The position numbers and the translations under genes are program-made. The notes below the pieces were generated by a model. That model had not been told where the DNA came from. It did not search any database and was given only the letters and a program-made list of their open reading frames with translations. A stretch of DNA of 64,000 nucleotides from CAXBNB01 sp965267535 (GTDB lineage Bacteria > Bacteroidota > Bacteroidia > Cytophagales > Cyclobacteriaceae): positions 4,890,258 through 4,954,257 of the forward strand of contig OZ254082.1 of NCBI GenBank assembly GCA_965267535.1, read 5' to 3'. This document shows positions 25,871 through 34,713 of this stretch, piece after piece. Position 1 is the first letter of the stretch; every line of letters starts with the position of its first letter.

Positions 25871-28800
25871 TTATTGTTCACTCAACCTTTTAAAATATTT
25901 ATTTACTTCTTCCTTGTAGTAAGGGTTTAATTTTAGAGGTATGGTTTTGAGTAATTCTACCTCTTTCTCTTTCGCTTTTAAATATTCTTCAAATTGTGGT
26001 GGTATAGGTCTGTTTAATTCTTCAGCTTTTTCGGCTTCTCTCTTTTTATCGAGTTCCCTTTCCCGCATAGCATCTTCTGCTTTCAGAAGTCTTGTAAGTA
26101 TGTCTTGCTGGCGTTGTATGGTTTGTCGGGTTATATTTTTGTTGACAATATCCATTTCGGTTTGTTCCATTTTTTTAATGGCATCTTCAATACCAGAACC
26201 CCCACCCTTTTCACCATCATTCATTTTATCCTGCATTTCCTTGAGTTTCTGGCGAATCATTTCTTGCTCTGCTGCTAGTTTGGCCAGTTCTTCGGATAGT
26301 TGCCTTCCGCTTTTTTGACCATTTTTTAAGTTTTCTATTTTTTGGTTGAGTTGTTTTTGCAACTCAGACAATCCGGGCATTTTTTGTTTTTGTCCTTTTT
26401 TTCCAGCTTTAGGATTTCCCATGGCATCAGACATTTGTTGTTGCATTTGCTGCAATACATCGTCCAGCAGTAGCGCCAGGTTGTTTATAGCTGTCATAGA
26501 AAATTGCTGACTAATAAGGGCCTGAGGCACTTTTCTGTCTTTTAGTGCTTGTAGACTTGTTTCTATGTGATCATTCATGGCATCTAACTCACGGGTTACA
26601 AAAGATGCTATCTGAAAAACCCTCCCAGCGAGTGATAGTAGACTATCCTCTATAATGCGGGAATCGTCTCTTAACTTGAGCTGTTGCTGAGATAAGGTAA
26701 CATACCTGGGGTCACTTTGGTTTACACCTTTAAACCCTTCTATTATGGCTTCCTGATCAAAAGATACTTTCACAAGGTTATCAACAATGTCCTTTAGATG
26801 CTCCAGGTTTTCTTCCAACATGACTACTTCCATGTTGCTTTGCATCTCTTTCATTTTCTGTTTTAGGCCTTTCATCTTCTTTGCCGCATTGTTTTGCGAT
26901 TCAGAAGCTTTTTTACGTTGATTGTTCTTGAGCTTCTCGAGACTCTCCTGAAGTTCCTGACTTATGTTTTCTTCTTCTTGTGATGTATCTTCTATTTGTT
27001 CTGGAGATTTTAACTCGTCGTTTAGATTTTCCAACTCCTCTAAATCTTCTTTTACCTCATCAAACTCATCATTGAGCTCTTCTTGCTTTTCATTGAGCTC
27101 TTCTGTGCTGTTTGATTTGTCCTTGGTCTCTTCAGATAATTTTTCCTGCTCAGCTTCTAAATTTTCGAGTTTGTTTATGATGTCATCCATCTTGTAATCA
27201 AACTGCATCTTTTTAAACAGCTCAAGAGTTCGTTCTATCTCTTTTTCTATGTTGTTTTCTTTGTTTTCTATTTTGTCCATCATTTGCTGGACTTCATCTA
27301 TACCTTTTTGTTCCTCGAGCAGTTTCTTCAGTTCATCATATAGTTTTTTTGTTTCTTCGTCCAAAAGGTCATCCATCAATTTTTGAAGTTGTTCTACCTT
27401 CTTCTTTAGGTTTTCGTTTGGCTGTGAAAACCGTTCTTTTTGATCATTTAAGGCTTTATTTTGTTTTTGCAACTCCTTGATGTCCTCTTCCAGTTTTTCC
27501 TTTTGTTGAAGAAGCTTCTCTATTTGCTTTTTATCCTGCCAATCTAGATTCTTTTTGCTTTTTAGTTTATCCTGTATTTTATCGATCTGCTCATTCAGGT
27601 CTTTGGATTCTTCCAGTGTGTTGTTCAGGTTGCTCTTTGTGCCTTCGGCTTGTTTGTCTAGTTTCTCGTCTATTTCCTTACGGGACGGTACTTTCAGTAG
27701 GTAATTGCCCGATCGTGTGTATTTAGATCCGTTTATACCGTCATTGTCCCAGACTCTCACATGGTATTTTAGCTGATCCCCCTGCTCTAAAGAAAGACTA
27801 TCGAGCATCCATTGATAAAAGTAATTTTGGCTTTTGTTTCGGCTCGAAAGTGGTATACGGACTGTTTTTGGGTTCGATTCTACGTTTTCCCTTTGGATGT
27901 TATAAACGATTTCAAGCTTTGACAATCCATAATCGTCTGCAATGGTACCAGCCAAATAGAGGTAGCTGTAGAGTGTGGTATCCTGATGAGTATCCAGAGA
28001 CAGAGAAGGATGCTTGTCTTTTATTACTTCAATTCTGTACTTAATATCGTTTTTATTTTCACTTACCGGATTTTTAAGTTTTACGCTATAATCCTGACTT
28101 TCAAAAAAACGAGATTCATAGTTAAATAATTGATTACCAGTATATTCTAATGTTTTTTTATCCCCATTAGGATGAAAAATAAATCGTACTGAATCTGAAG
28201 CCAAAGTGTGTATAAGCCATCTTGCTTTAGTGCCTTCGGGTATTGTCAGGTTACCCGAATTGTTGATGGTTTCATCGTTGCGTTGGGTGTAATCTGGGTA
28301 ATAGAGTTGTACAGTAAAGTTCTTGATGTCAGGTCTTTCATGCACTTTCACTTTATAATTTTCCGATGTATAGGCCCCTGCCTCCAACTGATAAGTAAAA
28401 TCATGTTGTACCTTTTTGAAGGTGTAGGATATCTGTTGGCTCGTGTTTTCCAGTTTTATTTTTCGATTCTGAACCCGTAGGTATATACTTTCTGGTATCA
28501 GGTTTCCTTCTATTTCAAACTGAACCGTGTAATCCTCATTTTTAAAAGCGATGGGTTGCTCTTCAACAGGTTCAATGGTAAAGTAAAAAGCAGGGCTAAA
28601 CTCCTTGTTGTATTTAATAATGCGTTCGGTACTTTCAGTTAAAAACTGTGGTACAAAAAGAAGAAGTACAAGCAAAACGGCAGCAGGATAAGCAGCGTAT
28701 TTGACGTATCTTTTATTGGTATTGTATTTTATTCCAGAGGTAAATTGAAATACGGATATTTCTTCAATACGCTTATCTATACTGGCTGAAACCAGACTAT

Positions 28801-29167
28801 TTTCTTTGCTCGATATTTTTGATAACTGAATGGTATTCAGTAATTTATCTCTTAAATCAGGGAATAAATTCCCAATTTGTTTAGCAGCCTCTTCGTCACT
28901 TATTTGTTGGTTGGTATTGTATATTTTTATGAGAGGACTAAGGATAAATCGATACAGTGTGATCAATAAAATACCTAAGAAAGAAAAGAAAATGATGCCA
29001 CGCCCAGTGGTACCAGGTTTAAATCCAAAATCTACGGAAGTAGAAATCAAATACATCGACAAAAAAATGGCCAGAAAGAATATTGAACCCCGTATTACCT
29101 GATTTAGGTAATACTTTCGTTTGTATGCCCTTAGTTTTTCTTGCAATATGGAATTGTGTGTGGCCAA
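25871..29167 (-). CDS. DUF4175-family membrane protein with long coiled coil
   Basis: A 1098-residue Bacteroidota-type protein. Membrane helices are at about 26-45 and 58-77 with a third at about 152-170, followed by a beta-rich periplasmic region (about 190-500). From about 510 to 870 the sequence is almost continuous Glu/Lys/Gln/Asn/Leu heptads (LDEQIDKIQDKLKS-type), a very long coiled coil. A further helical, Gln/Met-rich segment (QQMQQQMSDAMGNPKAG) precedes the C-terminus. The family has no established function. Length and coil suggest a structural or scaffolding role in the envelope. It is 12 bp from the solute-binding lipoprotein and 20 bp from the HATPase. Confidence 0.8.
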   Translation of the reverse strand: MATHNSILQEKLRAYKRKYYLNQVIRGSIFFLAIFLSMYLISTSVDFGFKPGTTGRGIIFFSFLGILLITLYRFILSPLIKIYNTNQQISDEEAAKQIGNLFPDLRDKLLNTIQLSKISSKENSLVSASIDKRIEEISVFQFTSGIKYNTNKRYVKYAAYPAAVLLVLLLFVPQFLTESTERIIKYNKEFSPAFYFTIEPVEEQPIAFKNEDYTVQFEIEGNLIPESIYLRVQNRKIKLENTSQQISYTFKKVQHDFTYQLEAGAYTSENYKVKVHERPDIKNFTVQLYYPDYTQRNDETINNSGNLTIPEGTKARWLIHTLASDSVRFIFHPNGDKKTLEYTGNQLFNYESRFFESQDYSVKLKNPVSENKNDIKYRIEVIKDKHPSLSLDTHQDTTLYSYLYLAGTIADDYGLSKLEIVYNIQRENVESNPKTVRIPLSSRNKSQNYFYQWMLDSLSLEQGDQLKYHVRVWDNDGINGSKYTRSGNYLLKVPSRKEIDEKLDKQAEGTKSNLNNTLEESKDLNEQIDKIQDKLKSKKNLDWQDKKQIEKLLQQKEKLEEDIKELQKQNKALNDQKERFSQPNENLKKKVEQLQKLMDDLLDEETKKLYDELKKLLEEQKGIDEVQQMMDKIENKENNIEKEIERTLELFKKMQFDYKMDDIINKLENLEAEQEKLSEETKDKSNSTEELNEKQEELNDEFDEVKEDLEELENLNDELKSPEQIEDTSQEEENISQELQESLEKLKNNQRKKASESQNNAAKKMKGLKQKMKEMQSNMEVVMLEENLEHLKDIVDNLVKVSFDQEAIIEGFKGVNQSDPRYVTLSQQQLKLRDDSRIIEDSLLSLAGRVFQIASFVTRELDAMNDHIETSLQALKDRKVPQALISQQFSMTAINNLALLLDDVLQQMQQQMSDAMGNPKAGKKGQKQKMPGLSELQKQLNQKIENLKNGQKSGRQLSEELAKLAAEQEMIRQKLKEMQDKMNDGEKGGGSGIEDAIKKMEQTEMDIVNKNITRQTIQRQQDILTRLLKAEDAMRERELDKKREAEKAEELNRPIPPQFEEYLKAKEKEVELLKTIPLKLNPYYKEEVNKYFKRLSEQ

Positions 29168-29179
29168 TAGAATATTTGT

Positions 29180-30601
29180 TTAGTACACTTTAGGCTTGGT
29201 ATAGACTAAATTTTTAGTGTCATTGATCCAATTACCATAAGCAGTAAATCCGCTTATTCTTTCATCGAAAATAATCAAATCATGTTTCGTCTCCACTATA
29301 TAAATGGCATTACTATGACTATTCGTCGTTTTTAGTATGCTAAGCTGCTCTTCTCTGCTAGTCGGGTTATAATAAGTAACAGGATTTTCCTCTATAACGA
29401 TATGCGGAGCATTAAGATTTAGATTGTTAGAAATGGTGTCCGAAAGCTGTATAACCGACTGTAGCTTTGCCTGTAACCGCTTTATAAGCCCTTCATCTAA
29501 ACTACTACCCAATAGAGGTATAGTAGCCTTATAAGGATATAAAAGGCTATCCTGAACGGCTTTCCTTACTGTATCTGCCAGAACCCAATTCTGCGTCTTG
29601 GCAGATTTGTAAAGAATGGGATGATCCGTATCCAGTATATTGTTTAATTCATTGAAAATCAGTTTTATATGATTTTCATTTTCAAAATTTTCGAATGACC
29701 AATACCTGACTAGACCCGTAGACTGTCTGGCCCAGTTTTTATACCCGTATTTATCATTGAGTATGGTTTGTATACGAGGATCTGTACTCGATTGTGCAGA
29801 TAGAAAAAACAGGTCTAACGATCCGTGTATAAATTCATCGGTAAGAGCTTTATCGTTTTTAATAAAACGAATACTTATACCATCTATATGCGATTCATTG
29901 TATTCGATATCATAGTGTTCATTTCTCGATAGGTTATAAGAAATGTCGTCGTTGGCATAATCAATTTTAAAAGGTCCACTACCTAACCACTTTTGGTCAG
30001 CAGATTTTTTCCAAATAAGAAAATCGGTAGATGCTAGTGCCTTTATCAGCGTAGAGTCTATTTTGTTTACACTTAGTGTAAAAGTGTGCTCATTTATGAT
30101 TTTGAACCCTTCCGGTACAGAATCCCTGGAGTTTGATGAGCTATTTTTCAGAAAGTATGAATTATAACCAAAAACTGTATTTAAAGCCGTTTTAAGGCTT
30201 TTTTTAGGTTTTTTTTGGTCAAATAAAGCCTTAAAAGAGGCGTATACATCGCGTGTAGTGACCAAAGACCCGTCAGAGAATTTTTTATGAGAAAATAGAG
30301 CAATAGAAAAAGTCTTTTTTGCTGTATCCAGTTCAATTTTTTTTACCAGATTAGGAAAAATTTTTCCTTTTTTCTTGCAAAAAAGACCTTCGTATACTTG
30401 CTGTCCGATGAACGTTTCCGAGGAGTTAGAAAATTTACCCGGCTCTAAAGTTTTGATATTTTCCTGAAGCCCCACCCTCAGGTATGTTTGATTTTGGTAA
30501 TTTTCTTCTTGACCATCGGAGGTAGACTTTTTGGTTTCACATGAAACAAAAAGAAAACAGCTGACCAAGCCGGATATCAAAAATGTCGATGGGTGATTCA
30601 T
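29180..30601 (-). CDS. Peptide/nickel-type ABC substrate-binding lipoprotein (SBP_bac_5)
   Basis: A 473-residue lipoprotein with a lipobox ending at C21 (FLFVSC). The N-terminal core LRVGLQENIKTLEPGKFSNSSET, then IGQQVYEGLF and FSDGSLVTTRDVYASFKAL, matches family 5 extracellular solute-binding proteins (DppA/OppA type). The C-terminal lobe is diverged. No ABC permease or ATPase genes are nearby, so it is an orphan binding protein and may sense or scavenge rather than feed a transporter. Its start overlaps the stop of the small upstream gene by 4 bp. The signal-peptide codons contain a parS-like sequence (30533-30548). Confidence 0.82.
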   Translation of the reverse strand: MNHPSTFLISGLVSCFLFVSCETKKSTSDGQEENYQNQTYLRVGLQENIKTLEPGKFSNSSETFIGQQVYEGLFCKKKGKIFPNLVKKIELDTAKKTFSIALFSHKKFSDGSLVTTRDVYASFKALFDQKKPKKSLKTALNTVFGYNSYFLKNSSSNSRDSVPEGFKIINEHTFTLSVNKIDSTLIKALASTDFLIWKKSADQKWLGSGPFKIDYANDDISYNLSRNEHYDIEYNESHIDGISIRFIKNDKALTDEFIHGSLDLFFLSAQSSTDPRIQTILNDKYGYKNWARQSTGLVRYWSFENFENENHIKLIFNELNNILDTDHPILYKSAKTQNWVLADTVRKAVQDSLLYPYKATIPLLGSSLDEGLIKRLQAKLQSVIQLSDTISNNLNLNAPHIVIEENPVTYYNPTSREEQLSILKTTNSHSNAIYIVETKHDLIIFDERISGFTAYGNWINDTKNLVYTKPKVY

Positions 30602-30954
30602 CCTATTCCGTATTCGTTTTCGAAATATTCGATGACATGTAGTTTGAGTAATTTTTCCTGTTCGAGTATATCAAAGTGAGGAAGTTTCTTTAGAGGCTTC
30701 CAGTGTGGCCAACCATCATTATCCAAACCCTCCAGCTCATAAAACCCAGATAAGCTCAGTACTTTACAAATGCCTATGTGTATAAGGTCTTGTTTTTCTT
30801 CTTTCGAAAAATTAGCAAATCCGGAACCTAGCTCCTGCACACCAATAAGAAAAAGTACACCATTTAAGTCTGCCGGCTTTTTTCCAATCATCTTGTGCAG
30901 ACTATTGAGCACTTCTTGCCACTTTTTTTCCAGTTCTAGATCTTTTTTTATCAT
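30598..30954 (-). CDS. Small conserved protein of unknown function
   Basis: A 118-residue, soluble, mostly helical protein without a signal peptide. Visible features are MIGKKPADLNGVLFLIGVQELG (about 22-43), ANFSKEEKQDLIHIGICKVLS and a C-terminal HWKPLKKLPHFDILEQEKLLKLHVIEYF. I think orthologues occur widely in Bacteroidota beside this operon, but I cannot assign a fold or function. It heads the eight-gene minus-strand operon and overlaps the binding-protein gene by 4 bp. Confidence 0.65.
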   Translation of the reverse strand: MIKKDLELEKKWQEVLNSLHKMIGKKPADLNGVLFLIGVQELGSGFANFSKEEKQDLIHIGICKVLSLSGFYELEGLDNDGWPHWKPLKKLPHFDILEQEKLLKLHVIEYFENEYGIG

Positions 30955-31013
30955 ACTATACTATAGTGGGTATTGTCTGTTGAGAAGTATTTGCATAACT
31001 TCTCTATCTAATT

Positions 31014-31021
31014 CAAAGATA
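31014..31021 (-). promoter_or_regulatory. Possible -7 box of the eight-gene mnmG operon
   Basis: The minus strand reads TATCTTTG (TAnnTTTG), 60 bp upstream of the first ATG at 30954 and inside the short divergent interval before comF. No TTG at the expected -33 spacing. Confidence 0.35.
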
Positions 31022-31036
31022 TTCTACGACTTGCGA

Positions 31037-31729
31037 ATGAACAGGGTATTAAGAGATTTTATTTCTTTGTTTTATCCCAGAATATGTCTGGGTTGCAACA
31101 GAACACTCATATCTCAGGAAGATTACCTCTGTTTGCACTGTAAACTGTCTCTTCCTCACCCTTTGTTTGACCAAACGGGAGAAAACCCTCTTCGTAAGCG
31201 GTTGCCTACTGTCAACAATTTGGTAGCAGTTTTCGCCTATTTGCAGTTTAATAGATTGGGCGTAGCTCAAAAACTCCTGCACCAGGTAAAATACCAAAAT
31301 CAGGAAAAATTAGGTATAACTTTAGGAGAATGGTTTGGTCATCACATCAAAGAAACAGCCACACAGCAGAATATCGATATTATAATCCCTATACCACTTC
31401 ACAAACACAAGAAAAAACGAAGAGGATACAATCAGAGTGAACTTATATGCAAGGGTTTGAGCCAGGTGCTGGACTTACCCACTGAACCGGATATACTTCA
31501 CCGAAAAGTGTATACTTCTACGCAAACCAAGAAAGGGAAGACAGACCGGTGGATTAATGTAGAAGATATTTTTGAAGTATCTGACAAGGATCGGATTAAG
31601 GATAAGCATATACTGTTGGTTGATGATGTGATCACAACAGGTGCAACGGTAGAATCTGCGGCTAATCAACTAAACGACTCGGGGGCAAAAAGTATATCGG
31701 TAGGTTGTATAGCTACAGGCCAGAAATAA
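31037..31729 (+). CDS. comF: ComF-family phosphoribosyltransferase-like protein
   Basis: The 230-residue protein begins with a Cys4 zinc ribbon (YPRICLGCNR and YLCLHC) and ends with a type I phosphoribosyltransferase domain. The PRPP loop ILLVDDVITTGATV is near 193-206 and the KKRRGYNQSELICKGL motif of ComF proteins is near 133-148. ComF is linked to DNA uptake in transformable bacteria, acting on incoming single strands in the cytosol. The ATG at 31037 gives the family's usual N-terminus; an in-frame extension to 30770 would overlap the opposite gene and is rejected. No other competence genes are adjacent. Confidence 0.9.
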   Translation: MNRVLRDFISLFYPRICLGCNRTLISQEDYLCLHCKLSLPHPLFDQTGENPLRKRLPTVNNLVAVFAYLQFNRLGVAQKLLHQVKYQNQEKLGITLGEWFGHHIKETATQQNIDIIIPIPLHKHKKKRRGYNQSELICKGLSQVLDLPTEPDILHRKVYTSTQTKKGKTDRWINVEDIFEVSDKDRIKDKHILLVDDVITTGATVESAANQLNDSGAKSISVGCIATGQK

Positions 31730-31756
31730 AAAAAGTCCCGATACTTCGGGACTTTT
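31729..31756. terminator. Bidirectional terminator between comF and gldJ
   Basis: A strong hairpin, AAAAAGTCCCGA with TCGGGACTTTTT, separated by a 3-4-nt loop. It has a T-run on the plus strand and a matching A-run before the stem, so it can serve both convergent genes. Confidence 0.9.
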
Positions 31757-31786
31757 TCTCTATATGAAAATATTCTTTTTGTCTAA

Positions 31787-33010
31787 TTAATAATTGGTGC
31801 CTGCACGTATCATCGCACAACGGAATCCAATTGTAGAAGTTGAAGAATCTTCTTCCAGATATCTTCTGGTACCGGGAGACATCCAGTAAGCTACATCTGC
31901 CCACGAACCGCCTTTGTATACACGTACTCGATTAGAAATGAGAGAGTTGAAATTAGCTACATCATAGCCGTCTTCCTCATCTAAAAATCCGTCTCTACGT
32001 ACCGGGTTTAAGTCGTCGAAATCCTGAAATGAAAGTGGACGGTACACATCCTGAACCCATTCGTTTACGTTTCCAGCCATGTTGTATAGACCGAAATCAT
32101 TTGGAGGATAGTCGTAGATATAAGTTGTGATCATAGCTCCGTCATTGAGCTTACCGGCTATACCTGCATAGTCACCTCGACCTCTTTTAAAGTTAGCCAG
32201 GAAAGTACCTATTTTTTTGCCATAGGGGTTTCTTAGTGCATGTCCATCCCAAGGGTAAAGTCTTCTGTGTGTTTGGTTTTCATCCAACCACTGCGTACCT
32301 ATAAGTGCCTGAGCTGCATATTCCCACTCAGCTTCAGTTGGCAGGCGGTAGTTTGGTAAAACCACACCAGTTTCGAGAGGAATTCTTTGGTTGCCACCAC
32401 CCTCAGCCAGAGAATAGTCTTCCAATTCTGCATCTTCGGCTAGTTTCTGGTTTACGGTGATGGTTCTCCAGTTGCAATAGTCCTGAGCTTGTAACCAGGA
32501 CACACCTACTACCGGGAAAAATCGGAAACCGGGGTATCTTAAGTAATGATCTACATAAGGATCGTTGTATGCAAGATCCCTTGCCCAAACAGTGGTATCA
32601 GGCAATGCTGATTCGTAAAACTCTCTGGATGAATCTAATCTTACATAGTGCAGATACTCGAGCCAGTGAATGTTGGCTACTTCTGTCTCATCCATATAAA
32701 AAGACGCTACAGTAACTGCGCGCTCAATATTATCGTGTGAGTGTAAAATGTCTTCTTCGAAGGTTCCTAAAACGGTTCTACCTCCTTCAATAAACCGAAG
32801 GTTTGGCCCTTCTGGTTGTCCTCTGAAGTCGTTGACCTGAAAGCCACCGTCTTCATCGTTGTACTCAATTCCTGTGGCGGTACTATATTCACCTGGGCTT
32901 ACACTGGTAGGGCGACCTGTACCCCCACTCAGCATGGAGCAAGCTGAAATAACGGCTGCTAGAACCGTAAATAGCGCAGCACCATTTAATAGACGAACGA
33001 ATTTTTTCAT
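31787..33010 (-). CDS. gldJ: Gliding motility/type IX secretion lipoprotein GldJ
   Basis: A 407-residue lipoprotein with the lipobox at C24 (AVISAC). The region ATGIEYNDEDGGFQVNDF followed by FIEGGRTVLGT, VASFYMDETEVANIHWLEYL and a formylglycine-generating-enzyme-like (FGE-sulfatase) fold matches GldJ more closely than GldK. Characteristic pieces are PVVGVSWLQAQDYCNWRT, YRLPTEAEWEYAAQA, NMAGNVNEWVQDVY and GGSWAD. The fold is used structurally: GldJ stabilises other Gld proteins needed for gliding and type IX secretion. It is a single-gene unit here with none of gldKLMN beside it. Outer-membrane attachment is expected. Confidence 0.85.
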   Translation of the reverse strand: MKKFVRLLNGAALFTVLAAVISACSMLSGGTGRPTSVSPGEYSTATGIEYNDEDGGFQVNDFRGQPEGPNLRFIEGGRTVLGTFEEDILHSHDNIERAVTVASFYMDETEVANIHWLEYLHYVRLDSSREFYESALPDTTVWARDLAYNDPYVDHYLRYPGFRFFPVVGVSWLQAQDYCNWRTITVNQKLAEDAELEDYSLAEGGGNQRIPLETGVVLPNYRLPTEAEWEYAAQALIGTQWLDENQTHRRLYPWDGHALRNPYGKKIGTFLANFKRGRGDYAGIAGKLNDGAMITTYIYDYPPNDFGLYNMAGNVNEWVQDVYRPLSFQDFDDLNPVRRDGFLDEEDGYDVANFNSLISNRVRVYKGGSWADVAYWMSPGTRRYLEEDSSTSTIGFRCAMIRAGTNY

Positions 33011-33268
33011 AACATATTCAAATTTTATTCTAATCTCCTAAAGTAAATACAATTTTTAACAATTCAAATTGAGTATTGCAATAATAACAAATGAATGATT
33101 CTTATCCTTAAAATTTATTATTTTATAAGACTTGGCAGAACGTTAAAAATTAAAATTATGTACACCCGTAATAACAAAATAGAAATTAGGCACTTTTATT
33201 GTATTCTAGCGTTAAAACTTTAGCATATCAGATACTTATTTTACTGATTAAGATCAGAAAAGAGGTAT

Positions 33269-33299
33269 TTGAGTATATTTAAGTTAAAGCTTAACTTTG
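33269..33299 (+). promoter_or_regulatory. Complete Bacteroidota promoter of the ECF sigma gene
   Basis: TTG at 33269-33271 is separated by 20 bp from TAACTTTG at 33292-33299, matching the -33/-7 consensus TTG-N(19-21)-TAnnTTTG. The -7 box ends 10 bp before the ATG at 33310, so the leader is only a few nucleotides. The rest of the AT-rich interval 33011-33268 shows no other element. Confidence 0.65.
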
Positions 33300-33309
33300 C
33301 GAGTAAATT

Positions 33310-33915
33310 ATGAGTCAGGCAGAAATATCAATATACCGTCCTATTCTTTGCTCTATCGCTTACAAGATAGTGGGCTGCTCTGTTGTAGCCGAGGATATGG
33401 TACAGGACACATTCCTCAATTGGTTGAAAATAGACCAAAAGAAAATAGTAAATGTAAAGGCATACCTAATCAAATCCGTAACGAATGCCTGTCTCAATTA
33501 CCTCGATTCGTTTAAGCAAAAAAAAGAAGAGTTTTTGGAAAACATTTGCCCTTCTGTAAACCAGATGGGAGCAAACCCGGATATACAACACCTGGATTTG
33601 AAGCACGAGGTAACTTTGGCGTTGACCCAGTTGTATAAAAAACTACCTCCTACGGAAAGAGCTGTGTTTGTACTCAAGGGTATCTTCAATTTTGATTATT
33701 CCGATTTGAATGAGCTACTGGGTAAAAAATCTGAAAATTGCAGACAGCTGTTTTGTAGAGCTCAACAAAAACTCGTGGATGAAAAAACACGATTTGCTAT
33801 AGACAAAGAACGTATTTTTAAACTCGCCGACGATTTCAAAAAAGCGACACTCGGTGAATTTTCAGGTCTGATTGAAAGCCTGAAGAAAGACATTTCTATA
33901 GCTGAAGAGAAGTAG
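33310..33915 (+). CDS. ECF-type RNA polymerase sigma factor (SigJ-like)
   Basis: The 201-residue protein has sigma region 2 near 5-65 (IVGCSVVAEDMVQDTFLNWL) and region 4 near 108-160 (LYKKLPPTERAVFVLKGIFNFDYSDLNELL, then KSENCRQLFCRAQQKL). This is closest to SigJ/ECF41-type sigma factors, but the SnoaL-like C-terminal extension of ECF41 is replaced by about 35 helical residues. No anti-sigma gene is adjacent. It precedes a Crp/Fnr regulator and a convergent OxyR, a cluster of stress-type regulators. The promoter resembles the housekeeping one rather than an autoregulated ECF promoter. Confidence 0.82.
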   Translation: MSQAEISIYRPILCSIAYKIVGCSVVAEDMVQDTFLNWLKIDQKKIVNVKAYLIKSVTNACLNYLDSFKQKKEEFLENICPSVNQMGANPDIQHLDLKHEVTLALTQLYKKLPPTERAVFVLKGIFNFDYSDLNELLGKKSENCRQLFCRAQQKLVDEKTRFAIDKERIFKLADDFKKATLGEFSGLIESLKKDISIAEEK

Positions 33916-34023
33916 ATCTCTCCAATATTTTTATAGAAGGTCACTTTTTCTCTTTTTCAAAAATCCATTTCTACAAGATACTTCGTATTTGAAGCTACAC
34001 ACGTTTTACCAAAACCAGTAGCT

Positions 34024-34713
34024 ATGAATAACGACATCAATTACCTGTATTTAAGAGATCATAAAATTTTTGACGGTCTCAGCAAAGAAGAGCTGTATAC
34101 GGTACTAGCGTATGCTCGCTTTTCGAGGAAAAAACGATCTGAAATCATCATTACTTCAGACAGAGGGGAAGACAACAATTGTTATTTCATTATCAAGGGT
34201 AAAGTAAAACTTTCGGAAATGAATACCGAAGGGCATTCACTCATCAAGAGTATCGAAAGAGAAGGTGACTTCTTTGGAAAAATCGATAAACAAAGGAAAT
34301 CGGGTTATGCGTATGCCCAGGTACTATCCGAAGAACTGGTATATTTTTATTTGAGCTGTGAGGCACTGGAAAAAATAGCACTTGAAGTGCCACGACTGGC
34401 TCTTAGTTTATTGAATGCTACACGGGATAAACTGGCTTTCTCGGATAGCAAATACAAAGAGCTGGTCTTTGATGATGTAAAAACCCGTTTGCTTTCGTTT
34501 TTTAAAAAGTGGGCAGTAGCAGAGGGAGTACGCTTTGGCGATACAGTGGTAATCAAAAACTACCTGACTCACAACGATATAGCAGAGATCATAAGTACAT
34601 GCAGACAAACAGTGACGGCAATCCTCAATAGCCTGAAAGCAGAAGGATATCTTACTTACACAAGAAAAGAAATAATAATAAAAAATGTGAGTACTCTGGA
34701 GTCAGCAGCCTAG
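34024..34713 (+). CDS. Crp/Fnr-family transcriptional regulator
   Basis: A 229-residue regulator. The cyclic-nucleotide-binding-type beta roll spans about 15-125 (IIKGKVKLSEMNTEGHSLIK, then EREGDFFGKI). The dimer helix is near 125-150 and the winged helix at 165-220 contains LTHNDIAEIISTCRQTVTAILNSLKAEGYL. The cysteine ligands of an Fnr iron-sulfur cluster are absent from the N-terminus. The cAMP-binding RxS signature is also not clear, so the effector is unknown. It lies 108 bp after the sigma gene on the same strand. Its stop overlaps the stop of oxyR by 4 bp. Confidence 0.88.
   Translation: MNNDINYLYLRDHKIFDGLSKEELYTVLAYARFSRKKRSEIIITSDRGEDNNCYFIIKGKVKLSEMNTEGHSLIKSIEREGDFFGKIDKQRKSGYAYAQVLSEELVYFYLSCEALEKIALEVPRLALSLLNATRDKLAFSDSKYKELVFDDVKTRLLSFFKKWAVAEGVRFGDTVVIKNYLTHNDIAEIISTCRQTVTAILNSLKAEGYLTYTRKEIIIKNVSTLESAA

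Noticed and set aside
30770..31036. An N-terminal extension of comF by 89 codons
   Set aside because: It lies wholly opposite the 118-residue gene, is Ser/Cys/Phe-rich without ComF similarity, and the ATG at 31037 gives the standard zinc-ribbon start.
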